DNA of 64,000 nucleotides, from positions 289,851 through 353,850 of the forward strand of contig MU001685.1 of NCBI GenBank assembly GCA_010093515.1. Reading direction: 5' to 3'. The position numbers and the translations under genes are program-made. This document shows, in pieces, positions 34,999-46,479 of the stretch. The notes beneath the pieces were generated by a model, which was not told where the DNA came from, ran no database searches, and worked only from the letters and a program-made list of their open reading frames with translations. The stretch is from Lineolata rhizophorae. Its lineage: Eukaryota; Ascomycota; Dothideomycetes; Lineolatales; Lineolataceae. Numbering within the stretch: the stretch's first letter is position 1; each line of letters begins with the position of its first letter.

Positions 34999-36364
34999 AT
35001 GGCCACCGAGGAGATGACGCAGGCAACCGCCGCCACCGACGCGGGCGTATCCGACCTCGCTTCCGGCTTCAGCAGGCTGGCGACGCACGACAGCGCCGGC
35101 CCGCACGACGGCAGCGCCGGCGACGACGGCGCCCCCCGCACCGAGGAGGAGTACCTGGCCTCGCAGCTCACGATGCGGGCCATCGTCTCGTCCAAGGAGG
35201 CCGGCGTCATCATCGGCAAAGGAGGCAAGAACGTCGCGGACCTGCGCGAGGCGACTGGCGTGCGCGCCGGCGTCAGCAAGGTGGTGCCCGGCGTTCATGA
35301 CCGCGTCCTCTCCGTCACGGGCGCCCTGTCCGGCTTGACGCGAGCCTACGGTATCGTGGCGAAGGCGCTCTTGGAAGGCGCGCCCCAGGTCGGCATGGGT
35401 GGCGTCATCAACAGCAATGGCACCCACCGTAAGTGAAATCTTTCCCACCTTGGAAGTGCGCATCGGCAGCCGGGCGCCCACTCCCATGATACACGGGACC
35501 ATACTTTTCCGCGTTTATCCCTCCCTCGCTTTTAATTTGTATGGGCTCCTGTTTGTCAGCTTGGCATTCGCTCGTACGGATAGCATTGATATATCTATTT
35601 CCATGCATATGGCCTCGAAGAATTAATGGCGCTAATCTTTCCTCTTTATTATAGCCGTCCGCCTTTTGATATCTCATAACCAAATGGGAACCATCATTGG
35701 CCGCCAGGGTCTCAAGATCAAGCAAATCCAAGACGTATCCGGCGTACGCATGGTCGCGCAAAAGGATATGCTGCCACAGTCGACTGAACGCATCGTTGAG
35801 GTGCAGGGCACCCCAGAGGGCATTGAGCGCGCCGTTCTCGAGATCGGCAAATGTCTCATCGATGACAGCGAGCGCGGCTACGGCACCGTGCTATACAACC
35901 CGGCCGTGCGCGTTTCCGGAAGCGCAAGTGGCATGAATGGCGCCAGTACCGGTAGCATGCCGCGTTCATCGTACAACCGCACTGGCCACGGAGCCGACTT
36001 CAGCGACGCACCGATGTACTCCAATCCTCGCCGCTCGGGCTCCGATGCAGCCTCCCGAGGTCCTCCTCCGACCACGACCCTCGAGGGGGAGGACATCCAG
36101 ACCCAAAATATAAGTATACCGTCGGACATGGTTGGCTGCATCATTGGCCGTGGTGGAAGCAAGATTTCCGAAATCCGCAAGGAATCCGGTGCTCGTATCT
36201 CTATCGCCAAGGCCCCGCACGACGAATCCGGTGAGCGCATGTTCACCATTACCGGCAGTGCGGAAAGCAACGAAAAGGCGCTCTATATGCTATACGAGAA
36301 CCTTGAGTTCGAGAAGTTGCGCCGCCAGCAACAGCAGCAGCAGCAGACGGCGGGGGCTGAGTAA
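34999..36364 (+). CDS. triple-KH-domain RNA-binding protein (PCBP/Rnc1/Hek2-like)
   Basis: Two exons, 34999-35428 and 35655-36364, give 379 residues. There are three KH domains, each with an intact G-X-X-G loop: KH1 about 57-124 (IIGKGGK), KH2 about 143-212 (IIGRQGLK) and KH3 about 294-360 (IIGRGGSK). KH2 and KH3 are separated by a Ser/Gly/Arg-rich linker of about 80 residues, and the protein ends in a short glutamine run. This KH1-KH2-linker-KH3 plan matches the poly(C)-binding proteins, S. pombe Rnc1 and yeast Pbp2/Hek2, which bind C/U-rich mRNA and control stability, localisation or translation. The single coding intron (226 nt) falls right before KH2. The start is the ATG in context CCCCAATGG. 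The gene has unusually long, pyrimidine-rich flanks, and the mRNA leader may hold an intron or an overlapping upstream frame. Confidence 0.95.
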
Positions 36365-38965
36365 AGCCAGGATTCAGTTTGATTAAAGGCTTACCATTCA
36401 CGATTCCCAACTTCTCCGTCACCCACTAGCTTTTCTCCCTTATTCCGTGTTTCCTCTTTTACCGAGATCCTGTCTTCAAACTCCCAAAAAAACAACTATA
36501 TTCTCGACTCATTTTCATAATTCAGATGGGGCACTTGGCCGCTAACCACTCGCACAAAACACTTCCCTCATTAATCTCCTAAGTCCTGGCAGCTCTCGAT
36601 TCCGGTTGTTTCCTTCCTCTTCCGTCTCTCCGTCATGTCTCCCTACCTTCCGCCACCAGCTTGAATTCGAAAATCCGTCTCTCCGGCCGAACCGCCATAT
36701 TTGGTGCTCCCGTGTAGTAGGAATCCCGACCCCCTGCATCCCGACGACTTGTGCGCGCCTCTCTCCTATCTCCCTCTGGCCTCTTTCTCTCCCTTTCCCA
36801 CGGTCTACTCCACTTCTTTCTCCTTTCTCGCCTTCCCCTCGACACCCTCCTTTACCGCCGTCCCTTCTTCCGACCCGTCCGAGCGAGATAGAGGCATTCC
36901 ACCTTTCCTCGACATCGGTTTCTCCTATTTCCTCTTTGCTTTACCAACAGATGTTTCTTTTCTTACGATGTCACGAGCACGATATTATGTTCATTGTCTT
37001 TACTTGCTGCTTCTTTTTTGATATCCGCGGCCCCTGAAACTCCGAACCAATTCCGCAGGAAGTCCCAAACACCTTCGTGGCCGGATACACTACTGGAGAG
37101 ACCTCGCTCGTGGTTGCGTATGGTGTACGCACATGGTCCAACGGTTTCGTCCTACCGATCCATCTTTGTCTAGTCTGACGGGAGGAGTGATAGCGGACGC
37201 TCGAGCTCGAGCCTCTACTACGCCTCCGTTTCTTTTCTTTACCAGACTTTGGCTAGTCTAAATTACTCTTGTTAATGATGGACGGGCGCTTTTTTCTCTT
37301 TCAGCTAGGTTATTACCATGCCGCTCGAGGGTAGTGATGGAGATTGTGGTGAAAGTTTGGTTCGGCGCGGGAAATGAATGGACAGGTTAAGTGGTGTTTG
37401 CGGCTCTGCGTGTGTTCGGTCACGCTCTTTTCCCACTTCTCTCTTATTTCTTTAAGGGGTTGAAGGAGAGGCTGAATTAGTGATAGGGGAATGGAAAGAT
37501 GGGAGAAGAAACTTTTAAGTCAAGGCTGAGACAAAGTAGGGGGGTTGCGAGCCGAGTGCGGAATTGCAAGTGGAGCTAAACTTCTTTTTTTCCCTGTTGT
37601 GCTTGAAGGCTTCTTGCCTCTTCTTTTTCTTAAGCTTGATATCAAAGTATTGAGAACAAATTCCGGAAATGGGATGCCCAAGGATGTTTTTTTCTTGCTG
37701 TTCTTTCTCCCTCTTTGTTTATCTGTCTTCGGCAAACCTGAGCTAAGGAGGGGAGGTGTGACGGGAAAGGACTGTTTGCTATGGGGCCCTTGCGTATGTG
37801 ACCCTCTCCATTTTGAGCTTTCTCTTCAAAACCGGTTACCCATCTTTTCGGAGGCTGTGCGGATGCGATTGAAACTTTGTGAGTGCTTGTGTACCTGATT
37901 GATTGATTGATGTGGACTTGGGGCCAACCCATGAGACGAAGAGAGTGTTTGTAGATTGGATGGAGGGCTGGGTGGATTAGTTCGTGGGAAGAATGACCCT
38001 CATCGGGGTGAGTGATCGATTAGGTATTGAATAGCCGATGATGAGTCGGACGACGCGTGGGTATGAGGCCCACCTATTCTTTCCCAGAGTGGTTATGGAA
38101 CTATGTGGAGTGGGTGGAATAGGGAAGGATATGTTCAGATTGAATACGGGCGGTTTGTTTAAGCTAGCCATCTTTGACTCTGTAAGACGGTGTGTTTGAG
38201 ACAGAAATAGGCTGGTTGGACGCCGGCTTCTTAGGTCGTTTGCCACTGGGGCTTAGAAAGATGCATTTGCTTCATGGTTTGAGTGATTTTATGCTGAGAC
38301 TAGGGTAGGAGCATTGGAGGCAAGCTTTGAGAATTGGGTTTTTGGCTGTTGGAGGTTAGGTTCGAACTGGCCGTGTTGGCTACGCGCAAGTTTGGAGCTG
38401 AGCAATGTGCGCAACTTGGTGTAATATGGTGAGAATTGAAGGGAAGCATATATTGCTTTCCAGATTTGCTTGATTGTGATGGGACTGGCTGTCCTGAACG
38501 CTTGCTGTGGGTACGAATGATTGATTTTGGTGGGATGTTGCCCACTAAATACGGTTTCTCGTTTGAGTTAGTGACATTCGTGTGTATAGGCAGTCACTTT
38601 CACTTCCCTTAAACCGCCCTTAGATTCTTGCGTAGATATCCGCATGATACGATCTTCGAAAACGGGCTTGGATTTGGAGTCGACTTAGCATGAAGCACTG
38701 CTCTTTGTGCTTTCGCAATGTAGATGGAGAAATCATCAGAATCCTGTTTGGGCATAAGTGGCATTGATCCTAGATTCTTAGCTCTATCCTTATGTTCACT
38801 ATTGCATGGCTGTCTAATGAAGCCGTAGCCACGTAGGTTTAAAAAAAAACTTATGTTAGAATATATTCGAGATCTTGGCCCGCGCAAGATTCTCCACGCG
38901 ATTTTGCAACTTTAATGCCAAACTTTTCCTGACTGAAAAGTGTCAAATCCACCTAATCCTAGTCC
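36365..38965. other. convergent spacer, 2.6 kb
   Basis: The interval lies between the KH gene and the minus-strand dehydrogenase gene, which both end into it. The left 700 bases are very pyrimidine-rich and may be a long KH 3' UTR. The remainder is T/G-rich with repeated GATTGATTGATTGATG near 37900-37912. No frame has family features. Confidence 0.5.
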
Positions 38966-40887
38966 CTAAAAGTGGTCTTCGAGAGCAAGGGTCCCGGTCT
39001 TCGTAATCAAGTATTCGGCAATAGCAACGTCCTTTCCTGATTCCTTCCCGTACCCTGATTCTTTGATACCGCCGAAGGGCGACTCCGCTGCGGATGAGTT
39101 TCCGCAGTTCATGCCAATCATTCCTTAACGATCATCAGTCAATGCAAATGAACCATAGGTGAAGTGTGTCTTCGACGTCGCTTACCAGCTTCAAGATTTT
39201 CGAGCAGCCGCCACGTCCGATCCACGTTCTTTGTGAAAAAATACGATGCCAACCCCATCTTACAGTCATGACGACGTCAGAGGATCTGCGATGCACCTAG
39301 TCATGCGTTGGAAAGATTGACTTACGCTAGTCTTATTCGCCGCTCCCACGGCTTCTTCTTCCGTGTCAAATGGGAAGAGCGCTAGAATAGGCGCGAAGGA
39401 CTCTTCCTTCGAGATCTGCATGTCCGAATGGGCGTCGAGAATGACGGTCGGCTCGAAGAAGAATCCATCCTCGATGTTCATTTTGTTACCGCCGAACAGG
39501 ATCCTGCCGTTCTTGCTCCTCGCATCTTCCACGTGCTCGGACGCCTTGACGAGACTACGCGGGGTAGTCAAAGGGCCCATAGTGGTATCTTTGGCCATGC
39601 CATGACCTACTTTGAGTCCCCGGGATCGATTTGCTATAATTTCAGCGAACTTGTCGTACACGCCTTTTTGCACGTAGAGGCGGTTTGCGGTGATGCATGC
39701 TTGCCCCGCGTGGCGCCACTTGAGCGCGAGAATTTCTGCGTGTTGTCAGCGTCAGCATACTGAGGAAATAGGAGAGGCGTCAGGTTCAATAGTACGAGTT
39801 GCAGCTTGTTCCAGATTTGCATCGTCGAATACCAGCACTGGGCAGTTGCCGCCCAGTTCTAAAGTCAACTTCTTGAGACCATCGGCACAGTTTCTAGCAA
39901 CCAGTTTGCCAACGCGGGTCTGCACCATATCAGAAAGCAAGTCCAAACGGATGGCCCTAAGGCCCACTTACGCTGCCAGTGAAAGTCACTTTTTTAACCA
40001 GTTCGTGGCGGCAAAGGGCCTCGCTCAATGCTGGGGTATTTTCGAGATCGGTGGTCAGCACGCTAAACACTCCCTTAGGAAATCCAGCCTTTTCAGCCAA
40101 GTGAGCCAGCGTCAAAACAGTCAGCGGTGTTTCCGGCGACGGCTTCACAATCATTGTGCACCCAGCCGCCAGCGCCGCGCCGGCCTTCCGCAAAATCATC
40201 CTATCCCCACTATTAGCACTCGGGCGACCTTCGTCAAAGCTGCACTCTAAAACACCTACGCGATGGGGAAATTCCACGGCACCAATGCGGCCGCGACCCC
40301 GATGGGCTGCTTGACGGTGAAGACCCTGCGTCCGGGCGCCGAGGGCGTCGACACCGTCCCCTGGACGCGCTCCGCTTCGCCCGCGAACCACCAGGTGAAG
40401 CCGAGCGCGTAGTCGATCTCGCCGTGCGCCTCGGCCAGCGGCTTGCCCGCCTCGTGCACCAAGATTCGCGCTAGGTCGTCGCGGTGCGCCCGGATCTGCG
40501 CGTCCCATTCGAGAAGGAGCTTGGCGCGCGTACGCGGGTTCGTCTTGCGGTACGTCTGGAAGGCCAAGTGCGCCGCGGCAACGGCGGCGGGGACGTCCTC
40601 GGCGCTGTTGGTTGGGCAGGAGGCCCAGGGCTTGCCCGTGCCAGGGTCTGGGATGTGGTGAGCGGGGACGTTGGACGGGGAAATGGGGTTGGTCGGAAGG
40701 ATGTTGTTGGTGGCGTACCGATGATTTCGAATCGCTTGCCAGATTTGGATTCGATCCATTCGCCGTTAACGTAGGATTTATCTTTAAAAACATCCGGATC
40801 ATTGAGCTAGAGAGTCTTAGTGGAGTGACTTGGGAAGAGTTAAGAGCTTCCACGATTTCTTACCTCAAAGGGTAATTTTGGTGCCAT
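38966..40887 (-). CDS. uga2: succinate-semialdehyde dehydrogenase (aldehyde dehydrogenase family)
   Basis: Eight exons on the minus strand: 40887-40864, 40806-40719, 40647-40260, 40200-39972, 39919-39796, 39735-39326, 39258-39186 and 39123-38966, giving 497 residues, the usual length. Catalytic residues are in place: LELGGN with Glu264 and GQACITANR with Cys298. VPWNFPIAMILRK and the C-terminal MGLASYFFTKNVDRTWRLLENLEAGMIGMN plus FGGIKESGYGKE are the words of fungal succinate-semialdehyde dehydrogenases. The enzyme oxidises succinate semialdehyde to succinate with NAD(P), the last step of the GABA shunt, and supports GABA use and stress tolerance. No mitochondrial presequence is visible (MAPKLPFE), so it is probably cytosolic. 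Exon 1 is only 24 nt. Two acceptors had to be chosen over nearby AGs to keep the conserved text. The symbol rests on family match and not on a search. Confidence 0.92.
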
Positions 40888-42966
40888 GATCAGCGATACT
40901 TTGATAACTTTTCCGGGATGATGTATTAGGAGAAAAGTCAAGATGAAGAGGTGGATTGGAAATATATACGTTCGTTGTTCCGGATTTAAGGCCCTAGGAG
41001 ACCCAACCAATAGGTTAGCGGGGTATGACGCCCTCGGGAAGTCGATCTGGGGCCCCGCTTCACATCTGACGTGTAACTTTCATTGCAGTAGGAAAATATA
41101 TTACCGAAAAGACATAACCTCGGAGGTCTATTGTCTGCCAGAAGAGAGAATTGAAAGCCTGGCAACCAGTCCTCACACCGCCCCCACAATTTTCTACCAA
41201 TCAGGTTGCCAATATCTTTCAGAGCCCACTTTTTTTACGCTTGCTTCCTTATAAAAAGATTAGCTGGAGCAAAAGTCAAATCCTAGGCAATGTACTCCAG
41301 TCGCGCGTCATTGTGATGATGCTACTAAGACAGGAGTTGAAACCCCAAACAAAACTGAAGTCGAGCGAGAGATCAAGTGAAGGCACCAGCGGCAGCTCAG
41401 GAGAGAACAGGAAGCGATGCGCTCAGCATTCCGAAAGGAGAAGGGCCCTTTCATACTAAACCTAGGGATCCTTATTTTAGATTGAGAGCGAGATAAGAAC
41501 AGAAAGCGCAAAGCCCTGAATATCTCGCAGACGTTCTTAAGATTCTCAGCAAATCTTTAAGGATAATATAGTGTACGATATCGCCAATGACGTCGGACAT
41601 AGCTCGGAAACACGGACTTGACTTGATGCTACTTTGATCACAGCCCTAGGCGGAGGGTTAGCTTGACACTTCCTGCAGCTCAACACAAGATTGCAGACCA
41701 TTTGAGTGGATGATCGTTGCCGGTTCTTGGCAGCACGTCTGCTTTGAATACGATAGATTGATGTTATCCTTCTCTCCCAAGGGTCTCAACCAATCGAGAA
41801 TCGCATATGTGTCCAGGTAGCACCGGGAGCGAGCGTACGCAGGGTGTTCGACCTGTTGGCTCAAAATAACAAGGAGAATAAATGTTGCTCTTTCTAAGAG
41901 AGGCCGTGCTGGCGGGTGGATCTGAGCTCGTAGTGTTGGTCGGCCTCCCAAATCGAAAAGGCTACATTCGGAAACATGAAGAGTAGGGCAAAATGCAATC
42001 CCCCATCAAGAGAAGCAGATATCAAATATGACCAATTTGATTCCCCATGCGAGCTAGTCCATTAGTTCGTGCAGAAAGGTAAGTGCACTTCGTCGAGTTA
42101 GTCATTTCCTATTCTGACCAAGTAGCAGATGCCGACTCCGGCGATACACCCGTCGAGCTAGGCAGTCCACTCGATCAAACGTTAGATTCTACAATTATCG
42201 CAGCAGGTACTTGTAGTTGCTGCTCACCTTCGTATATTTTACGAGACATTTAGCTATCTATGAGTGATTGATACCTTGGCCAGCAAAGACTGAATGAACA
42301 ATATCATAGCTAGTCACAGGGTATATTAATGAAAGACGTTTGCTCAGTGCATCTATAAGTATGTTAGATCTACAAAAGGCCTTTTCCCAACAAGAACTTT
42401 GCAGTCTGCTAACCCTTATTTGTTAGGGATTCTCGGACAGTCTCACACCAGAGTGCACTTGATAACATCACTGCTATTTTATGGGAGATCCACATTGGGT
42501 GCAGTTTAAATCTAAAGCTTATGAGCCTGTATATTTTACAAGAGTAAAGAGGTCTATAGAGAGCCTTTTAAAGCCTAAAATTATCAATTTGAAGATAAAA
42601 TTTCAGTGCAGAATACTATCCTTTCGGGGTACAAAGGAATGGCCCCATGCCAAAAGAGGAATCGTGTAAACAATATTTCAAAGGATTCATGACCAGCATC
42701 GCATAGTGCAACCGGGTCTATTTGGAAAGGAGGGAAGTCCGGCCCCGGACGCGCAGATGAAGTGTAACTCCGGTAGAGTTAGGCATCACGTGAAGAGCAC
42801 ATGCTTGGCAAGCGGAAAGTTCGCGCCAAGGCTCGCTTAGCGCGCCGCACGCACAGCGATTTTGCTTCGCTTGCACAACACGGCTCTTGCTCAAATCCTC
42901 ACCGACGACCGACGGCCTCGACAGAAAACCCGTCCGCCGCAGAGCTCCCCTCCGGACGCCGCCATC
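40888..42966. other. divergent spacer between SSADH and RPS7 genes
   Basis: Largely AT-rich (41.2-42.7 kb), with no supportable gene on either strand. It holds both promoters, and the last 200 bases before RPS7 become GC-richer. The AT-rich part may be old decayed repeat DNA, but no family could be named. Confidence 0.5.
42786..42793 (+). promoter_or_regulatory. TCACGTGA palindrome upstream of RPS7
   Basis: A perfect 8-base palindrome with the CACGTG E-box core, about 180 bases upstream of the RPS7 start codon. In yeasts such sites bind Cbf1-type bHLH factors. Chance occurrence is possible. Confidence 0.4.
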
Positions 42967-43852
42967 ATGTCGTCGCCGGCCCTCAGCAAAATTGCGGCGA
43001 ACAGCCCGTCGCGGACGAGCCCGAGCGAGATCGAGACGCAGATTGCGACTGCGCTCTACGACCTCGAAACTAACATCCCAGACATGAAGAGCTCCCTCCG
43101 GCCTCTGCAGTTCGTCTCGGCTCGTGAGGTAAGATGAACAACTATATAGGCATTCTAGCGACAAGCGCGTTCTCGAAGCCTGATTTCAGCGCTGTCGAAG
43201 AGCACAATCGGACGCAAATGTCTTGCGAAGAGGCGGTGGGCACTGGGCAGCTTCGTTCAGAAAGCTGACACCAGGACTCTTCTGTTAGATCGAGGTTGGC
43301 CACGGGAGGAAGGCGATTGTCATATTCGTCCCAGTTCCTCTGCTTCCTGGTTGGCATAAGTCGCAGCAGCGGTAAGTTATTCTCGAAGGCAAAAGGTTTA
43401 CTGATCCCGTGTCCCGCTAACGTGTCACAGCCTTACCCGCGAGCTTGAGAAGAAGTTCTCCGACCGCCACGTCCTCATCATCGCCTCGCGCCGCATCCTC
43501 CCGCGCCCGAAGCGCTCCAATCGCTCCCGCACCATCCAGAAGCAGAAGCGCCCGCGCTCGCGCACCCTCACCGCGGTCCATGACGCCATCCTCCACGACC
43601 TCGTGTACCCGGTCGAGATCGTCGGCAAGCGCATCCGCACGCGTGAAGATGGCACCAAGATCCTCAAGGTCGTGCTTGATGAGAAGGAGCGTGGCGGCAT
43701 TGTACGTTCTATTTCCAAAGCCCTGGTATATGCGACGGCATACTAACATAAGTATCTAGGATTACAAGCTGGATACCTACTCCGAGGTTTACAAGCGTCT
43801 GACGGGCAAGGGTGTGAATTTCGAATTCCCTCAGGTTAGCGCGGATTATTAG
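42967..43852 (+). CDS. rps7: 40S ribosomal protein S7 (eS7)
   Basis: Four exons, 42967-43128, 43289-43371, 43431-43701 and 43760-43852, give 202 residues, the family length. Conserved blocks run in order: an N-terminal acidic helix ([14 protein letters not shown]), [39 protein letters not shown], the basic [38 protein letters not shown] and [23 protein letters not shown] near the end. eS7 is a structural protein of the small ribosomal subunit and takes part in 18S rRNA maturation. Three introns (160, 59 and 58 nt) interrupt it, with all junctions in frame. Its promoter region carries a TCACGTGA site and a GC-rich initiation zone in an otherwise AT-rich neighbourhood. Confidence 0.97.
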
Positions 43853-45367
43853 AGACGCGATGGGTTCCGGGTGGTGTTGATGGGTAGTGATAGTGGATGA
43901 TAAAAAGAGCTTTTCAAATCAATGCACCTTGTGCAGAGACCAACTGGTCACACCTTAACGTTGATCATGCGGCGGTTGTGAATTCTTATGACTTGTCAAT
44001 TTGATCATATTCCATGAAGCCAGTTCGCCACACGCTTGGCCCATCCTTAAGAATTGGTTTGGGCTGAAGTACTATCCCACCGACTCCAGACTCATATTAA
44101 GAAGGAAACCAAACATATGAGAATCTCGCACTCTACACTGACTTAGCTCTATTCTGGGAGTTATTGTCCTTCCGACACATTCTGTTCTGGCAAATAGTAA
44201 TGGTAACCCGTAGGCACAATATGAATGCCAAAACCACGAACTCTGAGAACATAAGAAGGGGCCGACTCATAAATTCCGTCAGTGCTATCCAAATCTACCC
44301 GAAAATGTTTCTATCCTTCATTCGAACACGGGGTTGAAGTATGCCGAATGCGTTACGAAACCTACAAGGAATATAGAGCCGAGAACGGTGACACTGTGAA
44401 GGCGTCCTTCCTTTATCTTCTAAAACTCCCGCATCTAGCCCTTTCTACGGAATTGCCATTAGAGTATTTCAACACTCCTATCATCTGTGTGAAGAGCCTA
44501 GCTTCCACGTTTGTTGCATCGCCTGACTGCCGTGCGTAGCAAGGTCTCTTAGGTAGCAGTGGCTCTAACAGGGAGCAAGGCTTGGATTACAACATGGTCC
44601 CCTCACATAGCCGCGAGGTGTCGCGGGGAATGAGGCCGTTACAATCGTATCTTGACTTAGGTGGTAAAAGTTAGGTTTGCTATCAAGATTGCAAGTCGAC
44701 GTCACCTTCCCAACTACTTTATAGATACAGGAAGAGTCCCGTCTAGATTGCTCACCAGAGATAGCCGTCCACTCTAAAGTTAGTATGTTGATTTGATATA
44801 CTTTGCTTTGCCGAATCTGGGTAACATGTGCCGAGCTTGCCTTCGGTGCTCGGTCCGTTTACTTCATCCAAATTCCTTGAGATAGTTTAGCTCAAATGAG
44901 AACTTCCCTCGTGAGACTTCAAGAGAACCGGGCATATGTTGTGATTATAACGCATCTTGGCTTACTGCAAAGTTAAATCAATAATTTTCCTCAACAAAAA
45001 ACTAGGAAGCTCACCACAAAACACAGGTCTCCTCCAAGATGACAAAAATATGGAGTATCGCTTCTAGGCTACCTAATCCAACTCCTGAGTTCAGACGGGG
45101 TTGGGCCGCCTCACATAAGGGACAACTAGTGCTTAGTCCGGGAATATTGCACATGACCCTCTCTTGATAAAAAGTCTGTTTTCAGAATAGTTTCGTTCCA
45201 AATATTCAGAGCTTCATCGACCTCTTCTTAAATAAGCTCCTACAGAGGGCTCAATTAGCCTAATCGCGCTCTTCTTAACATACACCTAAAAACCCCATTC
45301 TCATCAACCCCATCCATCGTCCATCGTGTCGAAAGCAAGAATGAACCAAGTACAGTGCGTTTCACTC
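43853..45367. other. convergent AT-rich spacer
   Basis: The interval lies between RPS7 and the aldo-keto reductase gene, both of which end into it. It is AT-rich with stops in all frames, apart from one 85-codon frame near 44282 that has no recognisable features. Decayed repeat DNA is possible. Confidence 0.5.
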
Positions 45368-46479
45368 TTACCTCTCCCGCCCCCAAGTAGGCGGGCCCTT
45401 CGGCTTATTCTGCATGATCTCCTCAATCTCGTTCATCACATCCGGCGTCAACTTCTCGACCAACTGCAGCGCCTTGCAATTGTCGTGAATCTGGGCGACC
45501 TTTGTCGCGCCCAGGATGACGGTGCTGACGTTGGGGTTCGCGGCGCACCAAGCGAGGGCAAGCTGGGCGACGGAGCCGCCGAGGCGCTCGGCGACCTTTG
45601 TGAGCTTGCGGATCTTGTCGAGCTTGGCCTGGCCCTCGGGCGTCTTGAGCTCCTTGATGGTGTCGCCGAACCAGCCCTGGTGGGCGGCGAAGCGCGAGTC
45701 CTCGGGGATGCCGTCGTTGTACTTGCCCGTGAGCAGGCCCGACGCGAGCGGCGACCAGATGGTCGTCCCGTACGATAGCTCCTTGAACAGCGGCGCATAT
45801 TCCACCTCGAAGCGCTCGCGGTGCAGCGCGTTGTACTGCGGCTGCTCCGCGACGGGCGCGATCAGGTTGTAGCGCTCCGCAATCAGCGTCGCCTCGGTGA
45901 TTTGCTGCGCCGACCATTCGGAGGTGCCCCAATAGTAGGCCAGGTTGAGGTCGCGGATCACTTGGGTGAAGCCTTCGACAATTTCCTTCATCGGGGTGCT
46001 GGATTGGGGGATTGGTTAGACTACTGGGGGACTCGATGTGGGAGTGGAAAGGAGGCAGGCGAGGCTACTCACGCATAGTCGAACCGATGCGCAAACACAA
46101 TGTCGACGTAGGGCGTTTGCAGACGCTCTAGGGAGCTTTTCAAGCCCTCGACGATGTGCTTCCGCGACAGACCCCTGGTGTTGGGCTCCTTCCTCCCGGT
46201 GCCGAAGAAGACCTTGGTCGATAGCACGTACTCGTCACGCGGCCAGCCAAGCTCCTTGAGCGCGTTGCCCATCTCGATCTCGGACTGGCCGTTGGCGTAC
46301 ACCTCGGCCGTGTCGAAGAAGTTGACGCCGTTCTCCCACGCCGCCTGCATGCACTCCTTGACGATGCTGCCCTTTTGCGTGCCGCCATACGTGAGCCAGC
46401 CGCCCAGCGAGAAAACGGATACCTTGAGCCCGGTCGGGCCTAGGTGGCGAAAGATCATGTTCTTGGGGTCAAACGCCAT
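45368..46479 (-). CDS. aldo-keto reductase, Kv-beta (AKR6-like) type
   Basis: Two exons on the minus strand, 46479-46073 and 45998-45368, give 345 residues. The AKR catalytic tetrad is complete: Asp56 and Tyr61 in [11 protein letters not shown], Lys89 in LSTKVFFG and His131 in IVFAHRFD. The words [33 protein letters not shown] and [18 protein letters not shown] match the group related to potassium-channel beta subunits. That group in fungi comprises soluble NADPH-dependent aldehyde/ketone reductases. The protein has the eight-stranded TIM-barrel length and no targeting signal, so it is probably cytosolic. The physiological substrate is unknown, and a channel role is not expected from sequence alone. 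The 74-nt intron falls just after the HRFD motif. Confidence 0.94.

Noticed and set aside
44282-44539. 85-codon frame in the RPS7/AKR spacer
   Set aside because: Isolated in AT-rich stop-dense DNA; no conserved wording and no flanking exons.
45368-46479. Dehydrogenases, reductase and sugar porter as one metabolic cluster
   Set aside because: The genes are kilobases apart, on both strands, interrupted by ribosomal, RNA-binding and chaperone genes; no backbone biosynthetic enzyme is present.
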